A stretch of 64,000 nucleotides of DNA from Maritimibacter dapengensis (lineage in GTDB: Bacteria > Pseudomonadota > Alphaproteobacteria > Rhodobacterales > Rhodobacteraceae), in contig NZ_JAHUZE010000001.1 in NCBI RefSeq assembly GCF_019218265.1, positions 248,001 to 312,000 on the forward strand, given 5' to 3'. Of this stretch, positions 52,972 through 62,078 are shown one piece after another. Position 1 is the stretch's first letter, and every line of letters starts with the position of its first letter. Made by a program: the position numbers and the translations under genes. The notes beneath the pieces were generated by a model that saw only the letters and a list, made by a program, of their open reading frames with translations, searched no databases and was not told the origin of the DNA.

Positions 52972-53462
52972 GCTCCGGGAAATCGAACGAGCAGGACGTC
53001 CTGCAAGACGCGGCTTGACCCGGCACCGATGACAAGCGCGACCACCGCCAACAACAAAAGCGTCTTGGCCGAGCGGGTCTTGGTCAGGACCAGACCGGTG
53101 CTGAACAGGAACAAGACGGACGCGGGGATGAAGGACAACCAGCCAAGCGAAACAATGGCGAGATAGCCGAACGTCAGGACGACAAAGACGATCAGACCCA
53201 GGCCTTTACGGGCCGTGACGCGGGTATCTTGCAAGGGTTCGTCAGGCGTCTCAATCGGCTTTGTCGGTTGAAGACGGGCAACGCGGATGGTTTCCAGTGC
53301 CGCTAGAACGATCAACGCGATGCCGACGATCCTTGGCATACCTGCCGGCCCCATTGGTTCAAAACGCGACGGCGGAAGGTTCCACGCGCCCGCAATCAAC
53401 GCGATTCCGAAGACAAGGCCCAGTAGCGCGGGCAAGGCGTCTTTGATTGACTTACCGTCCAT
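52968..53462 (-). CDS. Tripartite tricarboxylate transporter small permease (TctB family)
   Basis: The 164-residue protein has four predicted helices (LLGLVFGIALIAGAWNLPPS at the start, FVVLTFGYLAIVSLGWLSFI in the middle) and the TctB motif GPAGMPRIVGIALIVLAALE. It lies 48 nt behind the hydrolase stop and begins the transporter part of the operon. Confidence 0.88.
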   Translation of the reverse strand: MDGKSIKDALPALLGLVFGIALIAGAWNLPPSRFEPMGPAGMPRIVGIALIVLAALETIRVARLQPTKPIETPDEPLQDTRVTARKGLGLIVFVVLTFGYLAIVSLGWLSFIPASVLFLFSTGLVLTKTRSAKTLLLLAVVALVIGAGSSRVLQDVLLVRFPGA

Positions 53463-53510
53463 GAAATCACTCCTCCCAGGCGATCGGTTCTTGTATCCCT
53501 CAGGCTTCGC

Positions 53511-54671
53511 CTAAAGGTTTCGGTCCTTCATCCATGTATCGAGTATGCTTACGGCCTGTGCCTCATGTTCGGGCTGGTCGCGGTAGTAGTGCGTAGCTCC
53601 GTCGATCTTGACGTATTGCTTGTCTTTCGCGCCTGCCGCCTCGAACACCTTTTGCGGATGCGATGGCGGGACGGCATCGTCCGCCTCGTTCTCGACGACA
53701 AGCAACGGAACACTGGTCGCGGGTATCGCCTTGAGTGCATCCGCGTTTGTATGATCGGGCGACCATTGGCTCAGCCACGCGCGCAGCATCGAAAAACGTG
53801 CCAGCCCGACCGGGCCGGAATTGGCCGTCTCGGGGTTGCCCATGTAACACCAGTTCGCCTTGCGCCCATTGGGTTCCAGAGACGGGTCCAGAAACCGGGG
53901 GTCCGCCATCGTGCGATGCGTAATGAACGCGCGCTCCATTTCGGCGGTGCCGCGACGTTCAAGGTCGGACAAACGTTCTAACACCCGATCGGTGATGGAC
54001 CGGATACGAGCGCTTTGCGCTGCGCGGAATTTATTTATGAATTCAGCAGTATAAGGCGTGGAAACAGCACCGGAATATAGGTCGAGCTCAGGATTTCTTC
54101 GGTCTGGGTCTAGCTCGTCAAGAACCGATGGGTCGATCCATTCCGACAACGTGTGCGCGCGCCCGATATGCGCCGCTACGAACATCAGGGCGTCTGCGGG
54201 CGGCAGGTTCACCGCCGTCAGGTCGTACGGGTCGCCCGCAGGCGTTTGCGTGATCGTCGGGTGCTCGGCCTGCGATTGGTAAAAGGTCGCAAGCGATCCA
54301 CCACCAGACCAGCCGCACAAAACCACCTTGCCGTAGCCAAGCTGGTTGCGCGCATAGGACACATAGGCCCCCAAGTCGGCTGCGACCTTTTCCATGATGA
54401 GCGGAGCGTCGTTCTTCGCAAATCGCGACCCACAACACAAAACATGCCGTCCGGCCCGCGCCATTGCAGCGGGCAGGGGCATTAGGTTCAATGTCGTCGC
54501 AGGGTGCATGAATACCAAGACGGTGTCCGATGGCTTGCTTTTCGGGATGATACGCTGGCCCTCCAGAAAAACCTTCCCTTGGCTGCCAACAAAGCCGTAA
54601 ACCTCTGTGAACGCGGACGTTTCTTCAAAAGAAACGATGACCGGCTCTCGTTGGATATCATAGCTTTCCAC
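53511..54671 (-). CDS. Alpha/beta-hydrolase
   Basis: The 386-residue hydrolase has the nucleophile elbow GWSGGG (Ser about residue 121), an acid in VENEADDAVPP and the catalytic His in DGATHYYRDQPEHEAQ. The oxyanion region VFMHPATTLNL precedes. The start is GTG at 54671 with GGAGG ten bases upstream; there is no better ATG. It lies between the VOC protein and the TTT transporter in one operon and may hydrolyse an ester or C-C bond in the sulfated substrate path. Confidence 0.85.
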   Translation of the reverse strand: MESYDIQREPVIVSFEETSAFTEVYGFVGSQGKVFLEGQRIIPKSKPSDTVLVFMHPATTLNLMPLPAAMARAGRHVLCCGSRFAKNDAPLIMEKVAADLGAYVSYARNQLGYGKVVLCGWSGGGSLATFYQSQAEHPTITQTPAGDPYDLTAVNLPPADALMFVAAHIGRAHTLSEWIDPSVLDELDPDRRNPELDLYSGAVSTPYTAEFINKFRAAQSARIRSITDRVLERLSDLERRGTAEMERAFITHRTMADPRFLDPSLEPNGRKANWCYMGNPETANSGPVGLARFSMLRAWLSQWSPDHTNADALKAIPATSVPLLVVENEADDAVPPSHPQKVFEAAGAKDKQYVKIDGATHYYRDQPEHEAQAVSILDTWMKDRNL

Positions 54672-54689
54672 CGCTCTTACGCCTCCGAT

Positions 54690-55220
54690 TCAGCCGTGTG
54701 CGCTGTCATGCATCGGGTCGACGTCGGGTGCTTTCTTCGTGCGGGACCAGATGTCGAGCGTTTTGGGAGCCGCTTCGCGAAGCTTCTCGCCCATTTCGGC
54801 GGTAGTGGTGTCGATCGCCAGTTCAAGCCGATGGCCGCTCGGGTCGAAAAAGTAAATCGACTGGCAAATGCCATGGTCGGTCGGCCCGATCACTTCTACC
54901 CCGCCGGCCTCCAGCCTCTCACGGTAGGCTTGTTGCGTCTCGGCATCTGGGACCTTGAGCGCAAGATGCTGAACCCAAGCCGGCGTGTCCTTATCCAGCA
55001 TGTTTCCTTTGTCTTCGGGCAGTTCGAAGAAGGCAACGAAACCACCGTCGGCCATCTGAAGAAAGATGTGGATGTGGGGCGAGTACTCGCCCGTCGAAGG
55101 AACACGGTTCTCGGCGACGGCGATGTTGAAGTCGAGGTCGAGGTACTTGGAGTAGAATTCGACCGTCTCTTTCGCGTCCTTGCAGCGGTAAGCGGCATGA
55201 TGAAGCCCGGTGATGCCCAT
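54690..55220 (-). CDS. VOC-family (glyoxalase/extradiol dioxygenase-like) protein
   Basis: The 176-residue protein starts MGITGLHHAAYRCKDAKETV after a strong GGAGGATCAA site. Two beta-alpha-beta-beta-beta modules carry metal ligands of the vicinal-oxygen-chelate fold: His in the first strand (LHH), His in WVQHLALKV and Glu in HRLELAI. Dioxygenase, lyase and isomerase activities are all known for this fold. It is the first gene of the minus-strand operon ending with FGE at 47804. Confidence 0.85.
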   Translation of the reverse strand: MGITGLHHAAYRCKDAKETVEFYSKYLDLDFNIAVAENRVPSTGEYSPHIHIFLQMADGGFVAFFELPEDKGNMLDKDTPAWVQHLALKVPDAETQQAYRERLEAGGVEVIGPTDHGICQSIYFFDPSGHRLELAIDTTTAEMGEKLREAAPKTLDIWSRTKKAPDVDPMHDSAHG

Positions 55221-55262
55221 TTGATCCTCCTTGAGGTTTGATGATTCTCGCAAACTCTCCAT

Positions 55263-55328
55263 TTTTGTATCCAATACAGATTTATCTTGCAACAAAAACT
55301 ACTTTTGTGATTATTTTTGGATACAAAA
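55263..55328. promoter_or_regulatory. Paired inverted operators in the divergent promoter (GntR candidate)
   Basis: TTTTGTATCCAA (55263-55274) and its exact inverse TTGGATACAAAA (55317-55328) lie 42 bases apart between the VOC gene and the isocitrate-lyase-like gene. The first copy is part of a wider dyad TGTAT-CCA-ATACA. TTGTAT/ATACAA arms are usual for FCD-type GntR regulators, and such a gene is encoded at 56284. Confidence 0.6.
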
Positions 55329-55350
55329 TGGAATCTTGAAGGACTCAGCG

Positions 55351-56274
55351 ATGAGAAACTGTTCACAGCCCACTTCTTTCCGCGACCTATTGAGGTCGGG
55401 GAAAACGATCCTTGCGCCGGGTGCGTTCGATGCACTGTCAGCGCGGTTCGCGGCACGGGCTGGGTTCGACGCCGTGTATATGACGGGCTTTGGTGTATCC
55501 GGTTCCGTGCTGGGCATGCCGGACATCGGCCTGATGACGGCAACAGAAATGGCGGACCGCGCCCGCGCAATGGCCGACGCGACGCGACCCGCGGCCTTGA
55601 TCGCGGATGGTGACAACGGACATGGCGGCACGTTGAACGTGGAACGGCTCGTCCGACTATACGAAGCATCCGGCGTCCAATGTATCCAACTTGAGGATCA
55701 GGTTTTCCCGAAGCGCTGCGGTCATATGGGGTCGAAACAGGTCATCGACCGAACCGAAGCACGTGACAAAGTCGCTGCAGCCGTCGATGCGCGCAGATCG
55801 GATGATTTCCACATCATTGCCCGCACAGATGCCCGCGCCGTCGAGGGGTTGGACGAAGCGGTGCGGCGCGGGGAAGAGTTTCTGGCGGCGGGGGCGGATT
55901 TGTTGTTTATCGAAGCTCCGCAATCGCTGTCCGAAATGGAAGAAATCGCCACGCATTTCGCAGGCCATCATCTGGTCGCGAACATGGTCGAGGATGGAAA
56001 GACCCCCTACCTTTCGGTCGACCAACTGAACGCAATGGGGTATGTGCTGGCCCTGTATCCGGTGTCCGCGTTGCTTGCTACGGCGCGGTTGCTTGAACGG
56101 GTTTACAGTATCGTTAAGGAAAATGGTCGCTTGCCTCACGAAATCCCGCGTATGTCGTTTTCGGAATACAACACGGCCATCGGTCTGGATGATTTGCTAC
56201 CCACCGCGATTGACGACGGGGCCGAACCGGTCGCCCGGAAGATTATCTCTGACAGTCTCAGGCAGAACGGTTAG
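55351..56274 (+). CDS. Isocitrate lyase/PEP mutase-family enzyme
   Basis: The 307-residue TIM-barrel enzyme has GAFDALSARFAARAGFDAVY, metal-binding Asp residues in ALIADGDNGHGG, the catalytic loop KRCGH (residues about 127-131) and IARTDARAVEGLDEAVRRGE. It belongs to the methylisocitrate lyase/oxaloacetate decarboxylase branch. It cleaves or decarboxylates an alpha-keto or hydroxy acid, perhaps the last step of the divergent operon's pathway. ATG 55351 follows the palindromic operator region. Confidence 0.9.
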   Translation: MRNCSQPTSFRDLLRSGKTILAPGAFDALSARFAARAGFDAVYMTGFGVSGSVLGMPDIGLMTATEMADRARAMADATRPAALIADGDNGHGGTLNVERLVRLYEASGVQCIQLEDQVFPKRCGHMGSKQVIDRTEARDKVAAAVDARRSDDFHIIARTDARAVEGLDEAVRRGEEFLAAGADLLFIEAPQSLSEMEEIATHFAGHHLVANMVEDGKTPYLSVDQLNAMGYVLALYPVSALLATARLLERVYSIVKENGRLPHEIPRMSFSEYNTAIGLDDLLPTAIDDGAEPVARKIISDSLRQNG

Positions 56275-56283
56275 ACGCCGCCT

Positions 56284-56913
56284 ATGTCCAGCGCCCTTGA
56301 AAAAGCCTACGATTTCATAAAATCGGCGATCATGACCGGCACCTATCAGGCCGGAGATCGGATCAAGGAAGAATGGGTTGCCGAGCAGATTGGTGTATCG
56401 CGCACACCGATCCGCAATGCGATGCAAAAGCTGGCCGCACAAGGATTTGTCGTTGTATCGCATCACCAAGGTGGGCGTGTTGCCAATTGGTCAAGCGAAG
56501 ACCTGCGCGAGATCACCGAACTGCGCGCATTGTTGGAAAGCTTCGGGGCAGGGATCGCGGCGCGGAAGATTTCCCAGGACGAACTTGGCGCATTACGCGA
56601 TCTGGCCAGCGGCATGGAGGCTTGCGCAAGAAATCCCACGGCCGAGGATTTTGCCCGCATTACTGACCTGAACAGCCAGTTTCACATGGCGATTGTCGAA
56701 GCGTCGGGAAACCGGCGACTGGCCGAAGTGATCGGCAATCTGGCGCACCCGCTTTTGGTGCAGCGGAAGTTTTCGACATTCGACGAGGCACGGCTCGCCC
56801 GGTCGATGGCGCATCATCGCGAGTTGATCGACGCTCTGGCCGCGGGCAAAGGCGATTGGGCCAGCGCGATCATGCGTGCGCACATTCTCGCCAGTTCGAA
56901 TGCGGACGAGTGA
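56284..56913 (+). CDS. GntR-family regulator (FCD type)
   Basis: The 209-residue regulator has an N-terminal winged helix (GDRIKEEWVAEQIGVSRTPI then RNAMQKLAAQGFV) and a C-terminal all-helical FCD domain (ITELRALLESFGAGIAARKI, DLNSQFHMAIVEASGNRRL, SMAHHRELIDALAAG) with the metal-binding Asp/His set. It lies nine bases behind the lyase gene and probably represses both divergent transcription units until a pathway metabolite binds. Confidence 0.92.
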   Translation: MSSALEKAYDFIKSAIMTGTYQAGDRIKEEWVAEQIGVSRTPIRNAMQKLAAQGFVVVSHHQGGRVANWSSEDLREITELRALLESFGAGIAARKISQDELGALRDLASGMEACARNPTAEDFARITDLNSQFHMAIVEASGNRRLAEVIGNLAHPLLVQRKFSTFDEARLARSMAHHRELIDALAAGKGDWASAIMRAHILASSNADE

Positions 56914-57425
56914 CTTCGGATGACCGCGACGAGGCTGCAACGAATGGGGTGCCTGGCCAACGGTCTCCGGCTTCCATAAGCACATTTTCCTGCGGCCAAC
57001 GAGCATTGCGTTTATTGTTCGACCAAATGCCAATAATTGAAACTCGGTATCGCTTGCGCCGGCCACCCGTCATATGTCTGTCGTTAGAGGTTTTCGAACT
57101 TGTGAGCCCGCGCCCTATCGGAGGCTTTGGGTCGGTTACTGTTTGAGTTTGGGAAGCAGCGGTTTGGGGCTGCATGGGGCGCTTTCGAAATGCCCTATCT
57201 TGATTTGCTTTCTCGTTAACAGGATCTTCTCGCCGCGCCCGTAGTTTTCATTGGCGGGTATAAGAATGACATTGCATGATTTCCGACAGGCGCGTCTGCG
57301 AATGGCTCGAGAATTCGTCGCGGGGGATCCGACGAGCTTTGTTCAATGTTTCGATACCGCAACGACGTCCTGAGGATCCGCGCGGCGGACCGGCGGTATA
57401 CACCCGCGGGTCCGACGCGCGCTCG
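56914..57425. other. Intergenic region between convergent regulators
   Basis: About 510 bases with no supported gene. The best frame is a 35-residue ORF at 57266-57373 (starts MTLHDFRQARLRMAREFVAG) with a weak ribosome site; it may be a remnant. No clear terminator or repeat is visible. Confidence 0.4.
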
Positions 57426-58316
57426 TCAGGGCCAGTCCGCAAAGTCAGCGGTCCGCGGTTCGGCTTTGCCGGCCTCGACCAGCGCCTGTTTGCGAAACGC
57501 CCCCGGTGTTTCGCCCGCCATGGACTTGAAAAAATGGTTGAACTGGCTGGGCGACGAAAACCCCAGCATCGCGGCGATCCGTTCGGCGGACAGCGCCGTG
57601 CGCTGAAGCAGCACCCGCGCCTCGTGCATCGAGCGCTCGCGGGTCAGCAGGGCGGGGGGTTTGCCCACCATCCGCACGCATAGATCGTGCAGCCTGTCGT
57701 AGGTGATCCCCATCGCGTCGGCATATTGATGCGCACTCCATCGGGCGCGGAAATGCGCCTCGACCAGATTGCGGAACCGATTGATCTCGCCCAGCCCATG
57801 CCGCCGCGTGTCCTGCGGGATCACGTCACGATCGACGCTGCGCCAGAACAGGACGAGTAAGAGCCGGATATAGGCCGACAGCGCGACTTCGCTTCCGAAT
57901 TGCGGCGTCTGGGCTTCGGCGGTGATGCGCTCGAACAATCTGTCGAGCCGTTGACCAAGCGAGTCGCTGCGCTCGAACGTGGCGACGAGGTGCTGCGAAG
58001 CGAACATGCGCAGGTCCGCGCCCTCGGCAGCCAGACCGATGGCATCTTCGAAAATCGGGGTGCCGAAGAACAGGTAATAGCCCGCGCCGCCCGCCGCGAT
58101 CCGGAGCCGTGTGTGTTCGTCCAGCGGGCCCCAACGCAGGGCAGGGCCGGACATCTCGAACTCCCCATCCTGGGTCTCGGCCACCGCCTGACCGCTGTCG
58201 AGAAAGAACACGAACCATTCATGTTGCGACGCAGTCGACCTGGCCGCGACGACCCGTTCCTGAAGCGCGCATTGGATATGTCCGGTGCGGAATCGCGAAA
58301 GCGGCGAATCGAGCAT
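57426..58316 (-). CDS. AraC-family transcriptional regulator
   Basis: The 296-residue regulator has an N-terminal cupin-like sensing region (TASQHEWFVFFLDSGQAVAE, then AGGAGYYLFFGTPIF) and a C-terminal pair of helix-turn-helix motifs (WSAHQYADAMGITYDRLHDL and LSAERIAAMLGFSSPSQFNH then FFKSMAGETPGAFR). It is divergent from the aldehyde dehydrogenase/Liv operon and probably activates it. Confidence 0.92.
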   Translation of the reverse strand: MLDSPLSRFRTGHIQCALQERVVAARSTASQHEWFVFFLDSGQAVAETQDGEFEMSGPALRWGPLDEHTRLRIAAGGAGYYLFFGTPIFEDAIGLAAEGADLRMFASQHLVATFERSDSLGQRLDRLFERITAEAQTPQFGSEVALSAYIRLLLVLFWRSVDRDVIPQDTRRHGLGEINRFRNLVEAHFRARWSAHQYADAMGITYDRLHDLCVRMVGKPPALLTRERSMHEARVLLQRTALSAERIAAMLGFSSPSQFNHFFKSMAGETPGAFRKQALVEAGKAEPRTADFADWP

Positions 58317-58352
58317 TGTGTCCTCCCAAAACCGTGTTTCTGATCCATGTTA

Positions 58353-58385
58353 CCCATATTTTCGCAATCCATGCCCATATTTCGG
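58353..58385. promoter_or_regulatory. Direct repeats in the AraC/aldehyde dehydrogenase promoter
   Basis: CCCATATTTTCG (58353) and CCCATATTTCGG (58374) are near-identical direct repeats 21 bases apart (two helical turns), 37 bases upstream of the AraC start. AraC-family proteins usually bind such direct repeats. Confidence 0.55.
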
Positions 58386-58463
58386 CATTATTTCTCTGTC
58401 GAACCTCGGTCATGCTGAGGGTCACGGTCACGGTGGGGCACACCGCCGGTCCGAGGGAGGAAA

Positions 58464-59912
58464 ATGTTCGAAGCCAAGCTTCATATCCGCAGCGCGGGCG
58501 TAGAGGCACGTGACGGTGCCGTCTTCGAGCGCCTGTCGCCGGTCAGCGGCAAGCCGGTCACACGGGCTGTCGCCGCCGGACCGCGCGACGCGCAGGATGC
58601 CGCGAACGCCGCTGCCTCTGCCTTTCCGATCTGGCATGCCATGCCCAACGACGAAAAGCGTGCGTTGCTTGCCCGGGCCCGCGACGCGCTCATCGCCCAC
58701 ACCGAAGACTTCGTCGAAATCGCGCGGGAGGAACTGGGCTCCACCCCGGACTGGGTTCGTTTCAACGTCGCCATCGCGGCGGACGTGTTCAACGAGGCGA
58801 TGACGATTCCCGACCTCGTCAACGGGTCTGCCGAAGTGTCGGAGCGCGATGGTGTCCGCTCGACCGTGATCCGGGAGCCGGTTGGTGTCGTGCTCGCCAT
58901 CGCCCCGTGGAACGCGCCGGTGACGCTGGCGGTCCGGGCCATCGTCTGGCCGCTGGCTTGCGGGAACACCGTCGTGTTCAAAGGCAGCGAGCTTTGCCCC
59001 ATGCTCCACGCACGCATCGTCGATGTGCTGTGCGAGGCTGGCCTGCCCGAGGGCGCGCTCACCTCGGTGATCCATGCGCCCGAAATGGCGGAGCCGGTCG
59101 TCGACGCGCTCGCCGGGCACCCGGCGGTGCGGCGCATCAACTTCACCGGTTCCACACGGGTCGGGCGGCGTGTGGCCGAGATCGGGGCGCGGCACCTGAA
59201 ACCCTGTCTCCTTGAATTATCCGGCAAGGCCTCGCTCATCGTGCTGGAAGACGCCGATATCGAGGCAGCCGCGCTGGCTGCGACCTATGGGGCCTATTTC
59301 AACCAGGGTCAGATCTGCATGTCGACCGAACGCGTCGTGGTCGTGGAAGAGGTGGCCGACCGGTTCGTCGCAGCGATGGAAGCGCAATGCGCGGAACTCC
59401 TCGCGCGGCGGAACGGGGCCAAGGTCGGCGATCTGATCAGTGCCGATGCGGCGCGACGGGTCGGCCGTCTGATCGACGATGCGCTCGCCCGTGGGGCCAC
59501 GCTGGTCGTCGGCGGCGAGGTGTCGGGCGCATATGTGCAACCCACGCTGCTCGACCGGGTCACGCCGGAAATGCAGATCTACGGCGAAGAGAGTTTCGGG
59601 CCGATCGCCGCGATCATCCGGGTCGAGGACGAGGCAGAGGCGGTCTCGGTCGCCAACGATACGCAATACGGCCTTGCCGCTTCGGTGTTCACGGCAGACG
59701 AGGCCCGCGGGCATGCCGTTGCGCGGCGGCTCGAGACCGGCGTGTGCCACATCAACGGACCTACCGTCTACGACGATCCGTCGAAACCATACGGTGGCGT
59801 CAAGACATCCGGCTACGGCCGCTTCGGCGGAACCTCGGCCATTCAGGAATTCACCGAGCTCCGGTGGATCACCGTCCAGGAGCCAAGATCAGATTACCCG
59901 TTCTGGACGTAA
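58464..59912 (+). CDS. Aldehyde dehydrogenase (vanillin/salicylaldehyde dehydrogenase-like)
   Basis: The 482-residue NAD(P)-dependent enzyme has IAPWNAPVTLAVRAIVWPLA, NFTGSTRVGRRVAEIGARHL (cofactor), catalytic Glu in LLELSGKASLIVLEDADIEA, catalytic Cys in NQGQICMSTERVVVV and the closing PYGGVKTSGYGRFGG. The LELSGK variant replaces the common LELGGK. It is closest in style to aromatic aldehyde dehydrogenases. It starts the operon whose other genes encode a Liv-type importer, so the imported compound probably yields an aldehyde. Confidence 0.92.
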   Translation: MFEAKLHIRSAGVEARDGAVFERLSPVSGKPVTRAVAAGPRDAQDAANAAASAFPIWHAMPNDEKRALLARARDALIAHTEDFVEIAREELGSTPDWVRFNVAIAADVFNEAMTIPDLVNGSAEVSERDGVRSTVIREPVGVVLAIAPWNAPVTLAVRAIVWPLACGNTVVFKGSELCPMLHARIVDVLCEAGLPEGALTSVIHAPEMAEPVVDALAGHPAVRRINFTGSTRVGRRVAEIGARHLKPCLLELSGKASLIVLEDADIEAAALAATYGAYFNQGQICMSTERVVVVEEVADRFVAAMEAQCAELLARRNGAKVGDLISADAARRVGRLIDDALARGATLVVGGEVSGAYVQPTLLDRVTPEMQIYGEESFGPIAAIIRVEDEAEAVSVANDTQYGLAASVFTADEARGHAVARRLETGVCHINGPTVYDDPSKPYGGVKTSGYGRFGGTSAIQEFTELRWITVQEPRSDYPFWT

Positions 59913-59951
59913 TCAAAACGCGCAAGACGCGTGAATCTAGGGAGGAGACAC

Positions 59952-61151
59952 ATGAAACGGAGAACATTCTTCAAGGTGACGACCACGCTGGCAGCGACGC
60001 TGGTGGCCGGTGCGGCCTTCGCACAGGACAACATCATCGTTGGCGCCGTGGCCCCCAAGACCGGGCCGCTCGCAGGCGGTGCCGCCGTGACCCACTGGCC
60101 GAACATTCAGCTCTGGGTCGAGGAAGTGAACGAGCGCGGTGGTCTGAACGTGGGTGGCGAGCAGCGGATGCTGGAAGTCATCGAATACGACGATCAGACC
60201 AACCCAGCCGAGACGATCAAGGCGGTTCAGCGTCTGGCGCAACAGGACAACGCCGACATCATCCTTGCGCCTTACTCGACGGGTCTGAACATCGCCGCTG
60301 CGCCGATCTTCGACCGGCTCGGGTTCCCCCAGATCACATCGTCTGCCGCGACCGACCAGATCGGTGATCTCTCGGGCCAGTTCAACGACATGTTCTTCCT
60401 GCTCGGTCGCTCCACCGACCTTGCCGAAGATGCGGTGGAGGTTCTGACCGACCTGCGCGAAGCCGGTGAGATCGGCAACCGCGTGGCGATGGTCAACGTG
60501 GCCGACGCTTTCGGGATCGAGTTGATGGCGGTCGCCAAGCCCGCGGTCGAGGCCGCAGGGTTCGAGCTGGTTTATGAGACCTCGTATCCGCTCGGAACGC
60601 AGGATCTGTCGCCGATCATGAAGGCGGTCAAGGGCGCTGACCCGGATGCCTTCGTCGCATGGTCCTATCCGCCCGACACCTTCGGGCTGACCGAACAGGC
60701 GATGATCGAAGAGCTGGACGTCAAGGCGTTCTACACCGCTGTCGCAACCGCTTTCCCGGCCTTCGCCGGACGTTTCGGCGCGGCCGCCGAGGGCGTCATG
60801 GGGATCGGCGGCGTCAACACGGCGTCGCCCGAGTTCATGGATTATGCCGCGCGTCACGAGGCCGCGACCGGGGCCAAGCCGGACTACTGGGCATCGGGCA
60901 TGATGTATGCCTCGCTCCAGATCCTCGAGGAAGCGATCGAAACCACCGGCACGCTCGACATGGCCGAGGTGACGCAGTTCATCAAGGACAACGCGTTCGA
61001 GACCGTCATGGGCACCATCGACTTCGACGAGCAGAATTCCAACACCGCCTATTGGACCGTCGGTCAGTGGCAGGGGGGCGAGTTCAAGGGGATCAAGGAA
61101 ACGGGCCGCGACGGTGCCGTGGAGCCGATCCTCAAGTCCGGCTGGGAATAA
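59952..61151 (+). CDS. Branched-chain-type ABC transporter substrate-binding protein, Tat signal
   Basis: The 399-residue protein begins MKRRTFFKVTTTLAATLVAG, a consensus twin-arginine signal (RRTFFK). ATG 59952 follows GGGAGGAGACAC, so I reject the start 21 bases upstream. The Peripla_BP_6 fold follows (IIVGAVAPKTGPLAGGAAVT, EVIEYDDQTNPAETIKAVQR). It is followed by a GNRA-capped hairpin and then the permease genes. Confidence 0.92.
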   Translation: MKRRTFFKVTTTLAATLVAGAAFAQDNIIVGAVAPKTGPLAGGAAVTHWPNIQLWVEEVNERGGLNVGGEQRMLEVIEYDDQTNPAETIKAVQRLAQQDNADIILAPYSTGLNIAAAPIFDRLGFPQITSSAATDQIGDLSGQFNDMFFLLGRSTDLAEDAVEVLTDLREAGEIGNRVAMVNVADAFGIELMAVAKPAVEAAGFELVYETSYPLGTQDLSPIMKAVKGADPDAFVAWSYPPDTFGLTEQAMIEELDVKAFYTAVATAFPAFAGRFGAAAEGVMGIGGVNTASPEFMDYAARHEAATGAKPDYWASGMMYASLQILEEAIETTGTLDMAEVTQFIKDNAFETVMGTIDFDEQNSNTAYWTVGQWQGGEFKGIKETGRDGAVEPILKSGWE

Positions 61152-61165
61152 CCACTCACGACCAA

Positions 61166-61193
61166 GGCGGGTCCGGCGCAAGTCGGGCCTGCC
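61166..61193 (+). terminator. GNRA-capped hairpin after the binding-protein gene
   Basis: GGCGGGTCCGGC and GTCGGGCCTGCC pair over 12 positions (three G-U wobbles) with a GCAA tetraloop, 14 nt after the stop of the binding-protein gene. No T-run follows; this is probably an mRNA-stabilising or attenuating element. Confidence 0.6.
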
Positions 61194-61211
61194 ATCCAAT
61201 TCGGAGACGTT

Positions 61212-62078
61212 ATGGACATTCTCATCACAGGTCTCATCCTCGGCGGCACCTATGCGCTCATCGCGCTGGGGCTGAACCTGCAATACGGCGTGTCACGCAT
61301 CATGAACCTCGCCAATGGCGAGATGCTCGTGATCGGTGCCTTCGCCGCTTTCACCCTGTTCACCGTCGGTCAGGTCAGCCCGCTCTTGACCATATTTCTG
61401 GTCGCGCCGCTGGCCTATGTGCTGAACTGGCTCGTCTACCGCATCATGCTGCGGCCCTTGGTGAAACGCGCCAAGAACCGGGGAATGCTGGAAGTCGACG
61501 CGATCCTCACGACCTTCGGACTGTCGTTCGTGATGGTCGGCATCATGATCTGGGCCTTCGGAGGCGACTATTTCAGCTATTCCTACCTCGCACGGCCCAT
61601 CACCGTGTTCGGAGACAACTACGGCCTGAACCGCGTGGTGGCGTTCATCTGCGCCGCGGTGCTCTGCGCGGGTCTGTTTCTGTGGCTCAACGTCTCGCGC
61701 GCCGGGATGGCCATTCGCGCCGTCGCCGTGTCGCCGGAGAACGCGCGGCTGGTGGGCATCGACGTGCCCAAGCTATCGGCCCGGGCCTTTGCGCTGGGCG
61801 GCGCGGTGACCGCCGTGGGCGGAGCCGTGATCTCGACCTTCCTGACGCTCGATGCCTCGACGGGCGTGATGTTCACCATGAAGGCGCTCATCATCGTCAT
61901 CATGGGCGGCGTCGGTGACGTGCGCGGCACGATCCTCGCCGCTCTCGTGCTGGGCGTGGGCGAAACCTTCGTCGCCTCCGTGATCGACCCGGGCCTGACG
62001 CTCGTCGCAGCCTACGCGCTCTTCATCCTGATCCTGCTCTTCCGTCCGCAGGGCTTTTTCGGAAAGAAACCGACATGA
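61212..62078 (+). CDS. livH: Branched-chain-type ABC permease LivH
   Basis: The 288-residue membrane protein has LivH signatures GLILGGTYALIALGLNLQYG, RIMNLANGEMLVIGAF and the coupling loop AVSPENARLVGIDVPK. It overlaps livM by four bases (ATGA). Confidence 0.92.
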   Translation: MDILITGLILGGTYALIALGLNLQYGVSRIMNLANGEMLVIGAFAAFTLFTVGQVSPLLTIFLVAPLAYVLNWLVYRIMLRPLVKRAKNRGMLEVDAILTTFGLSFVMVGIMIWAFGGDYFSYSYLARPITVFGDNYGLNRVVAFICAAVLCAGLFLWLNVSRAGMAIRAVAVSPENARLVGIDVPKLSARAFALGGAVTAVGGAVISTFLTLDASTGVMFTMKALIIVIMGGVGDVRGTILAALVLGVGETFVASVIDPGLTLVAAYALFILILLFRPQGFFGKKPT

